From positions 95,050 to 159,049 of the forward strand of contig CAJUFB010000001.1 in assembly GCA_910585805.1 (NCBI GenBank): 64,000 nt of DNA. The letters are read 5' to 3'. The notes below the pieces were generated by a model. It did not search any database and had not been told where the DNA came from. It saw only the letters and a list, made by a program, of their open reading frames with translations. The translations under genes were made by a program, and so were the position numbers. Origin of the DNA: an uncultured Acetatifactor sp. (lineage in GTDB: Bacteria > Bacillota > Clostridia > Lachnospirales > Lachnospiraceae). Shown here piece by piece: positions 16,660 to 26,264 of the stretch. The stretch's first letter is position 1; every line of letters begins with the position of its first letter.

Positions 16660-17611
16660 ATAATATCTCCGTCAATATTTCATAAGCCTCCGCCCAGCGC
16701 GCATTAGGCTTCAGATTATAGAGATGCTTGTCCAGAATGTGTACCTGTCCGTTTTTCACGGCATCCAGTTCATTCCACAACGGATTTTCATCAAGCATTG
16801 CGTCTATATTCCGTTTTGTTCCCTCCGTGTCGTCACCGGACTGGACGATCAGGATGTATTCAGGATTCTGGAGCAAAATGCTCTCCACACTCAGATTTTC
16901 CAGAAGGCTCTCGTTGGTATCCGCAATATTGATACAGCCCAGGCTTTCCAGCATCTCCCCCAGTACATTGCCGCTGTTGCCCTTTGCTCTTATACTGGTG
17001 GCGGAAGCCCGCATAAACAGCACTGTACGGGATTCCTCATCCGCGTATTTTTTTATGATCTCATCTATTTTTTCCCGGATTCCGGTTCCGTACTGTTCAT
17101 ACCGCTCTGGCTGCCCGGTGATATCGGTGCAGATCTTCAGCATCCGCAGATAATCCTCAAAGCAGGCCACATCAAAATAAGCCGCGGGAATTCCCGCGCC
17201 CTCCAAAGGCTGCTGCCATTCCAGATGCTGCGCCGTATTGGTGCTGGCCAGCACCAGGTCAGGCTCGGCGGACAGAAGCAGCTCCAGACTTAAACGCTTC
17301 GTCTCACCCAGATTCACCGTATCCTCCGACAACGGCAGGTCAAAATCGTCAAACGCATCCTCCGGCGCGGCACAGACTTCTCCCCCGGCCAGCACCCACA
17401 TATCCGCGTAGCTTCCCAACAGCACCGCCACACGCTCATGGGAATCAACCGTCACTTCCCTGCCCAGGTCGTCCGTGAATGTATAGCCGTCACCGCCGCC
17501 TGCATCCTGCCCCTCCTGTCCGCAGGCTGTCAGACCTCCCGCCACGGTCAGGAGCAGCGCACAGATAAGAAAACCGTAAAAACGTTTTTTAATCACCGAT
17601 GTGTCAATCAT
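16649..17611 (-). CDS. Iron-siderophore/cobalamin-type ABC substrate-binding lipoprotein
   Basis: 320 residues from ATG 17609-17611, which has AGGAGG eight bases upstream; the longer open frame (52 codons more) lacks any signal. The lipoprotein signal runs FLICALLLTVAGGLTAC, and a Gly-rich spacer precedes YTFTDDLGREVTV, the opening strand of the PBP2_TroA/BtuF fold (PF01497). The two lobes are joined by a long helix with CTDITGQPERYEQYGTGIRE. It captures ligand outside the membrane for the permease and ATPase that follow. Downstream genes overlap, so the three are one operon. Confidence 0.9.
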   Translation of the reverse strand: MIDTSVIKKRFYGFLICALLLTVAGGLTACGQEGQDAGGGDGYTFTDDLGREVTVDSHERVAVLLGSYADMWVLAGGEVCAAPEDAFDDFDLPLSEDTVNLGETKRLSLELLLSAEPDLVLASTNTAQHLEWQQPLEGAGIPAAYFDVACFEDYLRMLKICTDITGQPERYEQYGTGIREKIDEIIKKYADEESRTVLFMRASATSIRAKGNSGNVLGEMLESLGCINIADTNESLLENLSVESILLQNPEYILIVQSGDDTEGTKRNIDAMLDENPLWNELDAVKNGQVHILDKHLYNLKPNARWAEAYEILTEILYAE

Positions 17612-17675
17612 CCTCGTATCCTCCTGTACTTCGTGATACTTCTTCTCCCTATGATAACCCAGGTGATTTTTCTTT

Positions 17676-19106
17676 TCAACTGTTTTCTTCATTTCTCTCC
17701 GAGAGTTTCTTCTCAAAACGGTCCCTGCGTGTATCCGAAGGGACCGCCGTAGGATACACCCCGTCAAAACATGCGCTGCAATATCCCCTGTCTCCGATCA
17801 GCGAGGACAGTTCAGCCGCCGGCAGGTACCCCAGACTGTCGGCTCCGATGATTTCCGCCGTCTCCTCCACGGAATGCCGGCAGGCGATCAGATGCTCCCT
17901 GGAATCAATGTCCGTTCCGTAATAGCAGGGGTGCAGAAAAGGCGGCGCGGATATCCGCATATGGATCTCTTTCGCGCCGGCCTCCCGCAAAAGCTTTACT
18001 ATACGCCCGCTGGTGGTCCCCCGCACTATGGAATCGTCTATCAGGACCACTCTCTTATCTCTGACGCTCTCCTCCACGGCGCTGAGCTTTATCCGCACCT
18101 GGTCCAGTCTGGTATCCTGCCCGGGAGAAATGAATGTCCGGCCGATGTACTTATTTTTGATCAGGCCTATCCCATAAGGGATCCCGGATTCCATACTGTA
18201 GCCAAGGGCGGCATCCAGCCCGGAATCCGGCACACCGATCACAATGTCGGCAAGGACAGGATGCTTTTCGGCCAGAATCCTTCCCGCCCGGACCCTGGCG
18301 CCATGTACCGACACGCCGTCGATCACGGAATCCGGTCTGGCAAAGTAGATATATTCAAAAATACAGATCTTTTTCTTCTTTTTTCCGACATGTTCTCTCC
18401 TGGAAACGATTCCCTTGGGTCCGAACACAAGAATCTCCCCCGGCTCCAGGTCACGCACAAACTCAGCCCCTATGGCTTTCAGCGCACAGCTTTCCGAGGC
18501 GGCCACATACATGCCGTCCGGCGTCTTTCCGTAGCAGAGCGGTCGGAATCCGTAAGGATCCCTGGCGCAGATCAGCTTCCGGGAAGACATCAGAACCAGG
18601 GAATACGCACCGTCCAGCGTGTTCATGGCGGCGCTGAGAGCATCTTCGATGGAAGGTGTCCGCAGTCTTTCCCTGGTCACGATATAGGCAATGGTTTCCG
18701 TATCACTGGTCGTATGGAAGATGGCGCCGGACAGCTCCAGCATATTCCGCAGCTCCACCGCATTGCTTAAATTGCCGTTGTGGGCAAGGGCCATTTTGCC
18801 CTTCTGGTGATTAACCTCAATGGGCTGGCAGTTATTGCGGTTATTGCCTCCCGTGGTCCCGTAGCGGACATGCCCCACTGCCATGTTGCCCTTCGGCAGC
18901 CGCGAAAGCGCATCACCGAAAAACACCTCACTGACCAGTCCCGGATCTTTGCAGGAAGAAAACACACCGTCGTCATTCACCACAATGCCGCAGCTCTCCT
19001 GTCCTCTGTGCTGCAGAGCATACAAACCATAATATGCCGCCTCCGCCACATCTGCTTTCACAGGGCTGATAATGCCAAATACACCACATTCTTCATGTAA
19101 ACTCAT
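17676..19106 (-). CDS. purF: Amidophosphoribosyltransferase (PurF)
   Basis: 476 residues. The start has GGAGG seven bases upstream. The protein begins MSLHEECGVFG, so removal of a short propeptide exposes Cys7 as the N-terminal nucleophile of the glutaminase domain, as in the Bacillus-type enzyme. The PRTase domain has the PRPP motif VVLIDDSIVRGTTSGR at around residue 360. The CxxC at Cys443-Cys446, with earlier Cys residues near the domain junction, fits the oxygen-sensitive 4Fe-4S cluster of this class. It catalyses the first step of purine synthesis (PRPP plus glutamine to phosphoribosylamine). It stands alone, not in a pur operon, and I see no purine riboswitch upstream. Confidence 0.96.
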   Translation of the reverse strand: MSLHEECGVFGIISPVKADVAEAAYYGLYALQHRGQESCGIVVNDDGVFSSCKDPGLVSEVFFGDALSRLPKGNMAVGHVRYGTTGGNNRNNCQPIEVNHQKGKMALAHNGNLSNAVELRNMLELSGAIFHTTSDTETIAYIVTRERLRTPSIEDALSAAMNTLDGAYSLVLMSSRKLICARDPYGFRPLCYGKTPDGMYVAASESCALKAIGAEFVRDLEPGEILVFGPKGIVSRREHVGKKKKKICIFEYIYFARPDSVIDGVSVHGARVRAGRILAEKHPVLADIVIGVPDSGLDAALGYSMESGIPYGIGLIKNKYIGRTFISPGQDTRLDQVRIKLSAVEESVRDKRVVLIDDSIVRGTTSGRIVKLLREAGAKEIHMRISAPPFLHPCYYGTDIDSREHLIACRHSVEETAEIIGADSLGYLPAAELSSLIGDRGYCSACFDGVYPTAVPSDTRRDRFEKKLSERNEENS

Positions 19107-19185
19107 ACTGATACCTCCCGGCGCTCTGATGCGCGCATTAATTACCGTTCAAAAATACTCTTCATTTCAACCAAAATGCCTGATA

Positions 19186-19226
19186 AAGTAAAAAACGCCC
19201 CTGACACATTAATGTCAAAGACGCCT
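19186..19226 (-). terminator. Intrinsic terminator after the phosphofructokinase transcript
   Basis: On the minus strand GGCGTCTTTGACAT folds on ATGTGTCAGGGGCGT using several G-U pairs, followed by TTTTTT. It lies about 200 bases after the phosphofructokinase stop and just before the purF leader. Confidence 0.65.
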
Positions 19227-19323
19227 TTGTCTGATCTTCCTGTTCTATTTCTTTTTATTCATCCCATCGCAGGGCAGGCAGCCTTTCTCTGTGCGCCTGC
19301 ACCTGTTCCGGTCCGCATCCGAA

Positions 19324-19362
19324 ACTGCCGCGCTCTGCTCTTTCAGCCAGAGGAACGGCAGT
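19324..19362 (-). other. Stable hairpin in the 3' UTR of the phosphofructokinase gene
   Basis: ACTGCCG and CGGCAGT, with inner CTCTG/CAGAG pairs, form a two-part stem in the 319-base gap 19107-19425. It has no T-run; perhaps an mRNA-stabilising structure. Confidence 0.35.
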
Positions 19363-19425
19363 CCGTCAACTTCCTGTCTTAATTACACATGCGGCATATT
19401 CCTTTTCCATGTCCACGCGGGTACA

Positions 19426-20670
19426 TTATTTCTTCTTAAGCACCAGATGCTGAGGCAAACCATTCACCATGAACGGCTGATAGTCGCCCAGAATCAAAGG
19501 CTCTACATAATTGATGAACTCATCCGTCACGTAGTTTCCTTCCTTGTTCATCCAGTTGCGGGGAACCAGCTTCTCGTTGTTGGCAATACGATGTACATCA
19601 TAAATGCCGGCAGCACTCATGTAAGGGTCATCCGCAACACGGTCGATCACAACCATCTTGCCGCTATCTCCCTCGTCGGCAGCCTTAACGGCAGCACCGC
19701 CCACCATGAAAGCCTCGTCCACGTCCACACGGGAAGCCATATGGGAAGCGCTTCTCTGCAGGGTGGAGAATTCGATGCTTCTGGTCTTGCAGCCGGTCTC
19801 CGCTCTCAGGAAGTTCGCCAGATATGCGGCAGTTCCCTGCAGCTGCTTGTGGCCGAAAGCGTCAACATAATCCGCGCCGCCGGACAGCTCGCTTACATAT
19901 CTGCCGTCGGCCAGTTTGATGCCCTCGGAAACCGCGATGACAACAGACTCTTTCTTCTTCAGCAGCTCCTGGGCATGCTTCAGGAATTTGTCAACATCAA
20001 AAACAACCTCCGGAAGGTAGATCAGGTCAGGACCTTCGCACTCCTCTGTCCTGGCAAGAGCTGTGGCGCCTGTCAGCCATCCTGCATTGCGTCCCATAAT
20101 CTCAAGGATGGTGATGGCTTCCTTGTCATTGTACGTCAATCCCAGCGCATCCCTGATGATCTCTTTGGTGGAAGCAGCAATATACTTGGCGGCGCTGCCG
20201 AAACCGGGGGTATGGTCCGTAAGGGCCAGATCGTTGTCAATGGTCTTGGGCACGCCCAGGAACTTCTGTGTATGTCCCTTGATAATCGCATAATCGGACA
20301 GCTTCTTGATGGTATCCATGGAATCGTTTCCGCCGATATAGATGAATGCCTCAATCTGCAGCTTGTCCAGAATCTGGAAAATCTTCTCGTAAATCTCGGA
20401 ATTCTCATGAATCTCCGGCAGCTTGTAACGGCAGGAGCCAAGGAATGCGGAAGGTGTCCTCTTCAGCAGCTCGATGTCCATGTCGGAATGAATCTGAGTA
20501 GCCAGGTCCACATACTGCTCATCCAGAAAACCCTGAATGCCATGGAGCATTCCGTATACCTTGTGGAATCCTCTCTCCTTTGCGGTCTTGTACACGCCCG
20601 CGAGGCTGGAATTGATTACGGCAGTAGGTCCGCCTGACTGTCCTACAATGATGTTGCGTTTCTTTGCCAT
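19426..20670 (-). CDS. 6-phosphofructokinase, probably pyrophosphate-dependent
   Basis: 414 residues from ATG 20668-20670, seven bases after GGAGGA. The PFK fold is clear: GQSGGPTAVINSSLAG at the N-terminus, GGNDSMDT and VPKTIDNDL in the active site, EIMGRNAGWL for sugar-phosphate binding. Asp in the GGNDS motif and Lys in PKTID correspond to the residues that distinguish pyrophosphate-dependent enzymes from ATP-dependent ones (Gly at both positions). I therefore infer PPi use, which would save ATP in glycolysis and allow reversal. Length exceeds the 320 of bacterial ATP-PFK, also fitting. The gene is monocistronic with its own promoter. Confidence 0.88.
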   Translation of the reverse strand: MAKKRNIIVGQSGGPTAVINSSLAGVYKTAKERGFHKVYGMLHGIQGFLDEQYVDLATQIHSDMDIELLKRTPSAFLGSCRYKLPEIHENSEIYEKIFQILDKLQIEAFIYIGGNDSMDTIKKLSDYAIIKGHTQKFLGVPKTIDNDLALTDHTPGFGSAAKYIAASTKEIIRDALGLTYNDKEAITILEIMGRNAGWLTGATALARTEECEGPDLIYLPEVVFDVDKFLKHAQELLKKKESVVIAVSEGIKLADGRYVSELSGGADYVDAFGHKQLQGTAAYLANFLRAETGCKTRSIEFSTLQRSASHMASRVDVDEAFMVGGAAVKAADEGDSGKMVVIDRVADDPYMSAAGIYDVHRIANNEKLVPRNWMNKEGNYVTDEFINYVEPLILGDYQPFMVNGLPQHLVLKKK

Positions 20671-20727
20671 TTTACGTTCCTCCAAAAATTATACTCGTAC
20701 ATTACTCACAAAAATCCTCTCTGCTAA

Positions 20728-20756
20728 ATCATACCAAATATGAAGAGAAATTACAA
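20728..20756 (-). promoter_or_regulatory. Probable promoter of the phosphofructokinase gene
   Basis: On the minus strand TTGTAA (20751-20756), 17 bases, TATGAT (20728-20733), about 58 bases before the start codon. Confidence 0.5.
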
Positions 20757-20883
20757 TATGTAAATTAGCTTCCTTCCGGCATTTTTTCATCCGATTTTTT
20801 CATTCCGGCCTCTTCCAGGCATTTTTGCGCTTTCCGGGTTCCGCTACAGGGCATGCAGAGCAGCCGCGCTCCGCAAAAGATGT

Positions 20884-22704
20884 TTATTGATAATAACCGG
20901 CCTGGGCATTCCAGAGCTCTCTGTACAGCCCCTCCTGCGCCTCCAGCTCCTCATGGCTTCCCCGCTGAACCACCTTTCCCTTATCAAACACCAGTATATC
21001 CTGACAGAAACGGCAGGAGGCAAGCCTGTGGGAGATATAAAGGGCAGTCTTCTCCCCCACCATCCTGTCAAATCCGGCATAGACGTCGCATTCCGCCACC
21101 GGGTCAAGCGCCGCCGTGGGTTCGTCCATGATCACAAAAGAAGCGTCCTTGTAAATCGCCCTGGCAATGGCCATCTTCTGTTTCTCCCCGCCGGAAAACG
21201 ACACGCCTTCTCCGCTGAACTCCTTCCCCACATAAGTCCGCAGTCCCCTGTCAAGCGTCTTCAGACGGTCCCCGAAACCGGCTCTTTCCAGCGCATCCAA
21301 AGCCCGCTCCTCATCCACCCCGGCGCTTCCCGCGATATTCTCTCCCAGCGGAAATGCAAATATGGAAAAATCCTGGAACACCACCGCGAACAGGGCGCAG
21401 TACTCCTCATAATTATATTTTCGGATATCAATTCCGTTCAGCTTAATGCAGCCCTCCGTCACATCATACAGGCGGCAGAGAAGCTTGATAAAGGTGGTTT
21501 TGCCTGAGCCGTTTCTGCCCACAATAGCCATTTTTTCGCCGATCACAAAGGACAGGTTCAGGTCCCGGATCACATACTCTTCCGCCCCCGGATACCGGAA
21601 GGACACATGCTCGAAATCCACCTGAAACCGGTTATCCCGGCGTTTTTCCACCGGTATGGTTCCCTCGTATTTCCGCCTGCCCAGATTCTGGTATTCCAGG
21701 TAATCTCTGGCATAGAGAGCCGTAGTCTTCATCCGCCCCGCATATTTTGCAAAAGTGGAAGCTGCCCCGGTAAGCTGCAGGATACTGGCAGCACAGGCTG
21801 CAACGCTTCCTATGGTGAGCAGGCCCATGTAAGAACGGATTCCCGTAAAAAGATATACGGCAAACGTACTTATCCCGGAAAGCGTCACCAGACATAGCTG
21901 CCTTTTCCGGTAAGCCCGCCCCATCTTCCTCTCGCCCTCCTGGGATGCCCGGTACAGCCCCTCCATATCCCTCTCAATCTGTTCCTGCTGCCCGTTGATG
22001 CGCAGGTCTTTCTGGGTTTCCACACCGGAGAAAAAATCTCTGTAGTAAGCGCACTTATTATGGACATCATCAAGGGTATCCAGGATTTCCTCTGCATCCT
22101 GTGCATAGCGGACAGCCATTCTGGCGTTGAGCCATACGCTCAGCCCCAGCAGGACGAGGAATCCAAGCAGCACTCCCGCCGTCCCCGCTCTCCCGCTGCC
22201 CTCCGGCAAAATCTGCAGAAACAGCGGCCAGACAATCGCCAATGCCGTCAGCGCAGACAGAATGCACTTTAAGACCCCCAGAATCTGCAGAAGTACCCAC
22301 CCCCGTATCCCATAAAAAGAGCGGTCCAAAGCCCTGACCCTGAGTTCCTGTACATGGGTATCCTCCAGGTATTCATAATCCATGGAAAGGCTCTTCCTGT
22401 TAAACTCTCTGGCATCCAGCTCCCTGGTATAGTCCTGCTTCTGCCAGAACCACTCCGAAGCCCTGCCCCGCACGATCCTGCAAAGCAGGTTGGCAGCCAG
22501 CGCCACTCCGGCATAAAGCAGCAGACGCTCCACCTCCGCCCCTTCATACACTCCGTCCAGCAAAAGCCCTGTACAGCAGATGGTAATGTAAGGGCTTACG
22601 GCATCCAACGCAGACATCAGCAGCAGACACACCGTCACCCGCTTCTCCCGGCCGGCAATCTCCCGGAACAAAAGCCATATGTTCCTGATATCATCTCTAT
22701 TCAT
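20884..22704 (-). CDS. ABC exporter (membrane plus ATPase half-transporter), second subunit
   Basis: 606 residues from ATG 22702-22704 (MNRDDIRNIWLLFREIAG), preceded by GGAGG inside the upstream gene, which it overlaps by eight bases. Residues 1-330 hold about six membrane segments, followed by an ATPase with Walker A GRNGSGKT, Q-loop VFQDFSIF, signature VSFSGGEKQK, Walker B FVIMDEPTAALDP and H-loop YISHRLAS. It pairs with the 678-residue exporter encoded immediately upstream to form a heterodimer. Relatives export peptides, lipids or drugs; no maturation enzyme or precursor peptide is nearby. Confidence 0.9.
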   Translation of the reverse strand: MNRDDIRNIWLLFREIAGREKRVTVCLLLMSALDAVSPYITICCTGLLLDGVYEGAEVERLLLYAGVALAANLLCRIVRGRASEWFWQKQDYTRELDAREFNRKSLSMDYEYLEDTHVQELRVRALDRSFYGIRGWVLLQILGVLKCILSALTALAIVWPLFLQILPEGSGRAGTAGVLLGFLVLLGLSVWLNARMAVRYAQDAEEILDTLDDVHNKCAYYRDFFSGVETQKDLRINGQQEQIERDMEGLYRASQEGERKMGRAYRKRQLCLVTLSGISTFAVYLFTGIRSYMGLLTIGSVAACAASILQLTGAASTFAKYAGRMKTTALYARDYLEYQNLGRRKYEGTIPVEKRRDNRFQVDFEHVSFRYPGAEEYVIRDLNLSFVIGEKMAIVGRNGSGKTTFIKLLCRLYDVTEGCIKLNGIDIRKYNYEEYCALFAVVFQDFSIFAFPLGENIAGSAGVDEERALDALERAGFGDRLKTLDRGLRTYVGKEFSGEGVSFSGGEKQKMAIARAIYKDASFVIMDEPTAALDPVAECDVYAGFDRMVGEKTALYISHRLASCRFCQDILVFDKGKVVQRGSHEELEAQEGLYRELWNAQAGYYQ

Positions 22705-24733
22705 AAAATACGCCCTCCGTCCCCTTTCCGCTCTCAAAAGAGTCCTCCATAGCCTCGCTTCTCTTCTTCCGCTCTGCCTCTTCCCTGTAATAGCGGCTTT
22801 GGATTTCATACAGTTCCGCGTACCTTCCGCCCTTTTTCATCAACTCCTCATGGGTCCCCTCTTCCAGGATTTCCCCACGTGAAAGCAGTAAAATCCTGTC
22901 GCAGAACCGTGTGCTGGAGAGCCGGTGGGAAATATAGACCGAGGTTCTTCCCTCTGCCGCTTCACCGTATTTTAAATACAATGCGTTTTCCGCGATGGGG
23001 TCAAGAGCCGCCGTGGGCTCGTCCAGTATCAATAATGGGGCTTTCCTGTACAGCGCTCTGGCAAACAGCAGTTTCTGCCGCTCCCCTCCCGAAAAATCCG
23101 CCGCGCAGCGGTTGGCCTCTCTCACCAGAACCGTATCTCCCTTCTTCGGAAGGCTTTCATATTTTTCCAGAAAGCCAGCCATTTCCAGCGCCCGGCGAAG
23201 GCGCTGCCTGTCGATTTCCTCCACCTGCTGCCCCGTCAGATTCTCATCCAGACTCACGGGAAGCATGGCGCTGTCCTGAAACAACACCGAGACAAGGCTG
23301 TAATACTCCTCCCTGGAAAATTCCGTGGACGGTATATCGTTGATCCGTATCTCTCCCTCCGCAGGCCTGTAAAAACCGCAGAGCAGCTTCACAAGGGTGG
23401 TTTTCCCGGCACCGTTTAAGCCGATGAGAGCCAGCTTCTCGCCGGGCCGAATCGTAATGTTGATACCGGAGAGCGCAGGCGCGGGCTGGCCCGGATAGGT
23501 ATAGCTGACATTCCGAAGTTCCACCTTCACGCCGCTTTTCTTCATCTCCTCCAGCTTTTCAGCTCCTATCCCCTCCCGCTTCCATGCAGTGTCGGGCAGG
23601 CTTAAAAATTCCCTGATATAGCCCACGGAAGTCCCCATCGTATTCAGAGACACACAGGTCTTAATCAACTGTCCGAAATAGCCGCCGAACCCCCTGATAA
23701 GCCCCATATACAACACGAAATCAGATGCCTTCATCTCTCCCCGCGCCAACAGGAAAATCAGGTAGGCATAGGCTGCTCCCTCCATCAGAAAGCTCAGAAG
23801 CGCCTCTGCGGCTCCCCTGAAAAAATACCAGTTATGGATTCTCCCGTAAATGCTGTCCATCCCCTTTAAGTTTTCTTCATACTTCTCCAGAAGCCACCCC
23901 ATCATCCGGTAGATACGGATTTCCTTTCCGGCAGAGCGCTCCATGGACTGGCGGCTGATATACGCCGTCTTTGACGTATAACTGTTTAAGCTCTTATGGT
24001 ATTTTTTATATTTTTTCCGTACAAAACTCAGCACCAGGAAATTTCCTGCCATATTCAGTATGACAAAGAAAATCAGCAGAATGCTCTTCCGCCCTGTCAT
24101 GATGCCATAGAGGACAGTGCCCAGAAGCCCGCTCATCAGCCTGGGCGCATTCATGACCGAATCCCGTATCACAAACTCATTGCGCACCACATTCCAGGTA
24201 TTCCCCATCAGCTTCCTGGTCTCCGGCTCCTCCAGACTGTCATAGTCCAGTCTCATGGCCTTGCCGAAGCATTTCTTCTCATAGTACAGATGAAAGGATA
24301 AGGAATTCCTGTACATATATTCCTGCATCCACTCCCGCAGCATCTCCATCGCCCATATTCCCAGCGCAAACAGAAGCAGGCAGATGACCAGAGCGGAAAT
24401 CTCCCATTTCTGCTCCAAAGCCCGCACCAGCTGCGCCGGCAGCAATACGCCCAGGAAAGCTGCTCCCACATCGGGAAATACCAGCAGAAGCTGATACCAG
24501 AACAGCCGCCTGTCCCAGTTCCGGGCGGAACGCATATTGTAGATTACATTGCCGGCAAGGCTGAAGCCTTTTCTGGATACCCGGAAATTTGCCCTGTCTG
24601 TCCTCTCTATCTCGTCTACGCTGCCTGTCCTGCCCGCCTTGTTCGCTCTGTCTGTCTTACTTGCCCTTTCTCCCTCTCCATCTACTTTGCCTGCTTTGTC
24701 TGCCTTGCCTGCTCTACCCATGACTCTCTTCAT
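22697..24733 (-). CDS. ABC exporter (membrane plus ATPase half-transporter), first subunit
   Basis: 678 residues; GGAGG lies seven bases before the ATG. An unusual 50-residue basic/acidic N-terminal tail, built of short repeats rich in K, A, G, D and R (KADKAGK, ERASKTDRANKAGRT), precedes the membrane domain. The ATPase has Walker A GLNGAGKTT, signature DFSGGERQK, Walker B LLILDEPTAALDP and H-loop YISHRLSS. The partner gene overlaps by eight bases. Catalytic residues are intact in both subunits, so no degenerate ATP site is apparent. A weak promoter (TATGAT) lies close behind the DUF4250 terminator. Confidence 0.9.
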   Translation of the reverse strand: MKRVMGRAGKADKAGKVDGEGERASKTDRANKAGRTGSVDEIERTDRANFRVSRKGFSLAGNVIYNMRSARNWDRRLFWYQLLLVFPDVGAAFLGVLLPAQLVRALEQKWEISALVICLLLFALGIWAMEMLREWMQEYMYRNSLSFHLYYEKKCFGKAMRLDYDSLEEPETRKLMGNTWNVVRNEFVIRDSVMNAPRLMSGLLGTVLYGIMTGRKSILLIFFVILNMAGNFLVLSFVRKKYKKYHKSLNSYTSKTAYISRQSMERSAGKEIRIYRMMGWLLEKYEENLKGMDSIYGRIHNWYFFRGAAEALLSFLMEGAAYAYLIFLLARGEMKASDFVLYMGLIRGFGGYFGQLIKTCVSLNTMGTSVGYIREFLSLPDTAWKREGIGAEKLEEMKKSGVKVELRNVSYTYPGQPAPALSGINITIRPGEKLALIGLNGAGKTTLVKLLCGFYRPAEGEIRINDIPSTEFSREEYYSLVSVLFQDSAMLPVSLDENLTGQQVEEIDRQRLRRALEMAGFLEKYESLPKKGDTVLVREANRCAADFSGGERQKLLFARALYRKAPLLILDEPTAALDPIAENALYLKYGEAAEGRTSVYISHRLSSTRFCDRILLLSRGEILEEGTHEELMKKGGRYAELYEIQSRYYREEAERKKRSEAMEDSFESGKGTEGVFYE

Positions 24734-24779
24734 CGGTTTCCCTCCTCCCTGTTTCTATCATAGCACAAAAACCGAAAAA

Positions 24780-24821
24780 GAAAAAATTCGTGCACCAATG
24801 GTATCCCATTCTGCACGAATT
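24780..24821 (-). terminator. Intrinsic terminator after DUF4250
   Basis: AATTCGTGCA (24785-24794) pairs perfectly with TGCACGAATT (24812-24821), with inner AATGG/CCATT pairs. On the minus strand a T-rich run (TTTTTTCTTTTT) follows. Confidence 0.85.
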
Positions 24822-24887
24822 GTATTCAAAGATATCAGACACCGGCAAGCTTCGCAAAATCACGCAAGCAAATCCGGGCTTCCCGGT

Positions 24888-25082
24888 TCAAATCTGTTCG
24901 GCTGTCCTCTGCACAAACTGATTCCGCTCTTCGTCATAGCGGTAGCCTGCGGCAGCAAGCTTCCCGGTAAGCTCCTGCTTATCCGCATCCATCTCTTCAC
25001 AGAGCACATCCAGACTGCCGTAAAAATCTCTCAGCTTCGTATTGACAACGCTTAACAGCATAACAGGGTCTCCTGGCAGCAT
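24888..25082 (-). CDS. DUF4250 domain protein
   Basis: 64 residues from ATG 25080-25082 (MLPGDPVMLLSVVNTKLRD), eight bases after AGGAGG. The whole protein matches DUF4250 (PF14056): the opening LPxDPxMLLSxVNTKLRDxY, the middle LDxLCEE, and the end GYRYDEERNQF. The family is small, soluble and largely restricted to Firmicutes, with unknown function. It follows the LCP gene by about 95 bases on the same strand and ends at a strong terminator. Confidence 0.88.
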   Translation of the reverse strand: MLPGDPVMLLSVVNTKLRDFYGSLDVLCEEMDADKQELTGKLAAAGYRYDEERNQFVQRTAEQI

Positions 25083-25175
25083 CTCATTCACCTCCTTATT
25101 TTTAGTTCCGCATCTGCCCCGCCCGGTATCCTCTCTCATGCAGAGAATTTCCGGCCGCAAAGGAAATGCGAAATC

Positions 25176-26264
25176 TCACCTCCGCAGATAAGGAGAAGTA
25201 TCCTCCTCAATCTGCCTGCCGTATTCCTTCACGCTCTCCGTAACGGAATAATCCTCGTCTCCGAACAAAAACTGATGCAGCCACACCACATTGGCCTCCA
25301 GGTCCAGCGGAATGACACAGCTTTTCTTCGCGCCGATATTGCCGGTAGTGCGCAGATTCTCCTGCGGAAAACCGCTTTCCTCCACAATACTGTATTTTCC
25401 GATATCGGCCAGAAGCGCCAGGATATCCCCTGAGTCAAGGCTGGTATAGATATCGCCCATACAGTCGTTGAACACCTTTGTCAATGTCACCAGGTCTGTC
25501 TCCTTCGCCCGGGCCTCTATTGCTTTCAGCACTTCCCTCTGGCGGGCAGTACGTTTAAAATCATCTCCCGCCGTAGCGCGGATACGGCAGTAGCTGACCG
25601 CCTGCAGGCCGTTCAGCAGCTGATATCCGGCCTCTTCTACCGGCGTATAATCGCATTTCAGTACCGCAGATACGCCAATCTGATAATTATTGAGATGCTT
25701 CCGTTCCACCTCATCCACATCGATATAGATTCCGCCCAGTCCGTCAATAACGCCCCTCAATCCCTTGTAGCCCACTGCCACAAAATCGGTGATGTCCATA
25801 TCCAGATTCATGTTCAGCATCTTCACTGCCTGCTCCGCCCCGCCGTAAAAATATGCCTGGGTGGCTTTCCAGTACTTCCAGTGCTCCTCGTCTTCATCAC
25901 TGCCCAGATTCAGATATGTATCCCGATACACACTGACCAGCCTGATGTCCCCGGTGTCAAGATTGATGCTGGCTATCATGATACTGTCGCTGTGACTGCT
26001 CTTATAAAGCTGATTGTCCGTCTCCGCGTCCAGACCGAAGAGTGCAATGTTCCGATACCCCAGCATGGAGCCGCCCTCTTCCTTCAGCTGGCGCACCTCC
26101 TCATGAATCTCCAATACCTGAGGGTTCAGCTCCACCATTCTGGGGCCGTCATTTGTCTGATTCAGCACCAGATACAATACAATCAGCATCCCCAGGATGA
26201 TCACGATTTCCAGACCGAAAAGTATCATCCTGGCTTTCCTTTTTCCGTTTCCTTTTGCTTCCAT
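25176..26264 (-). CDS. LytR-CpsA-Psr (LCP) family protein
   Basis: 362 residues. A short basic cytoplasmic stretch, a membrane anchor at about 14-36 and an extracytoplasmic LCP domain from about residue 70. Motifs include HSDSIMIASINLDTGDIRLVSVYRDTYL (the conserved Asp and Arg that bind lipid pyrophosphate), VGYKGLRGVIDGLGGIYIDV, and RIRATAGDDFKRTARQREVL. LCP enzymes transfer undecaprenyl-linked polymers such as teichoic acid or capsule to peptidoglycan. The ribosome site is GAGGAG eight bases upstream. The DUF4250 gene follows. No polymer synthesis genes are adjacent. Confidence 0.92.
   Translation of the reverse strand: MEAKGNGKRKARMILFGLEIVIILGMLIVLYLVLNQTNDGPRMVELNPQVLEIHEEVRQLKEEGGSMLGYRNIALFGLDAETDNQLYKSSHSDSIMIASINLDTGDIRLVSVYRDTYLNLGSDEDEEHWKYWKATQAYFYGGAEQAVKMLNMNLDMDITDFVAVGYKGLRGVIDGLGGIYIDVDEVERKHLNNYQIGVSAVLKCDYTPVEEAGYQLLNGLQAVSYCRIRATAGDDFKRTARQREVLKAIEARAKETDLVTLTKVFNDCMGDIYTSLDSGDILALLADIGKYSIVEESGFPQENLRTTGNIGAKKSCVIPLDLEANVVWLHQFLFGDEDYSVTESVKEYGRQIEEDTSPYLRR

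Noticed and set aside
19107..19190. Purine riboswitch before purF
   Set aside because: The conserved core and paired loops of the purine aptamer are not visible; only the terminator of the previous gene is seen.
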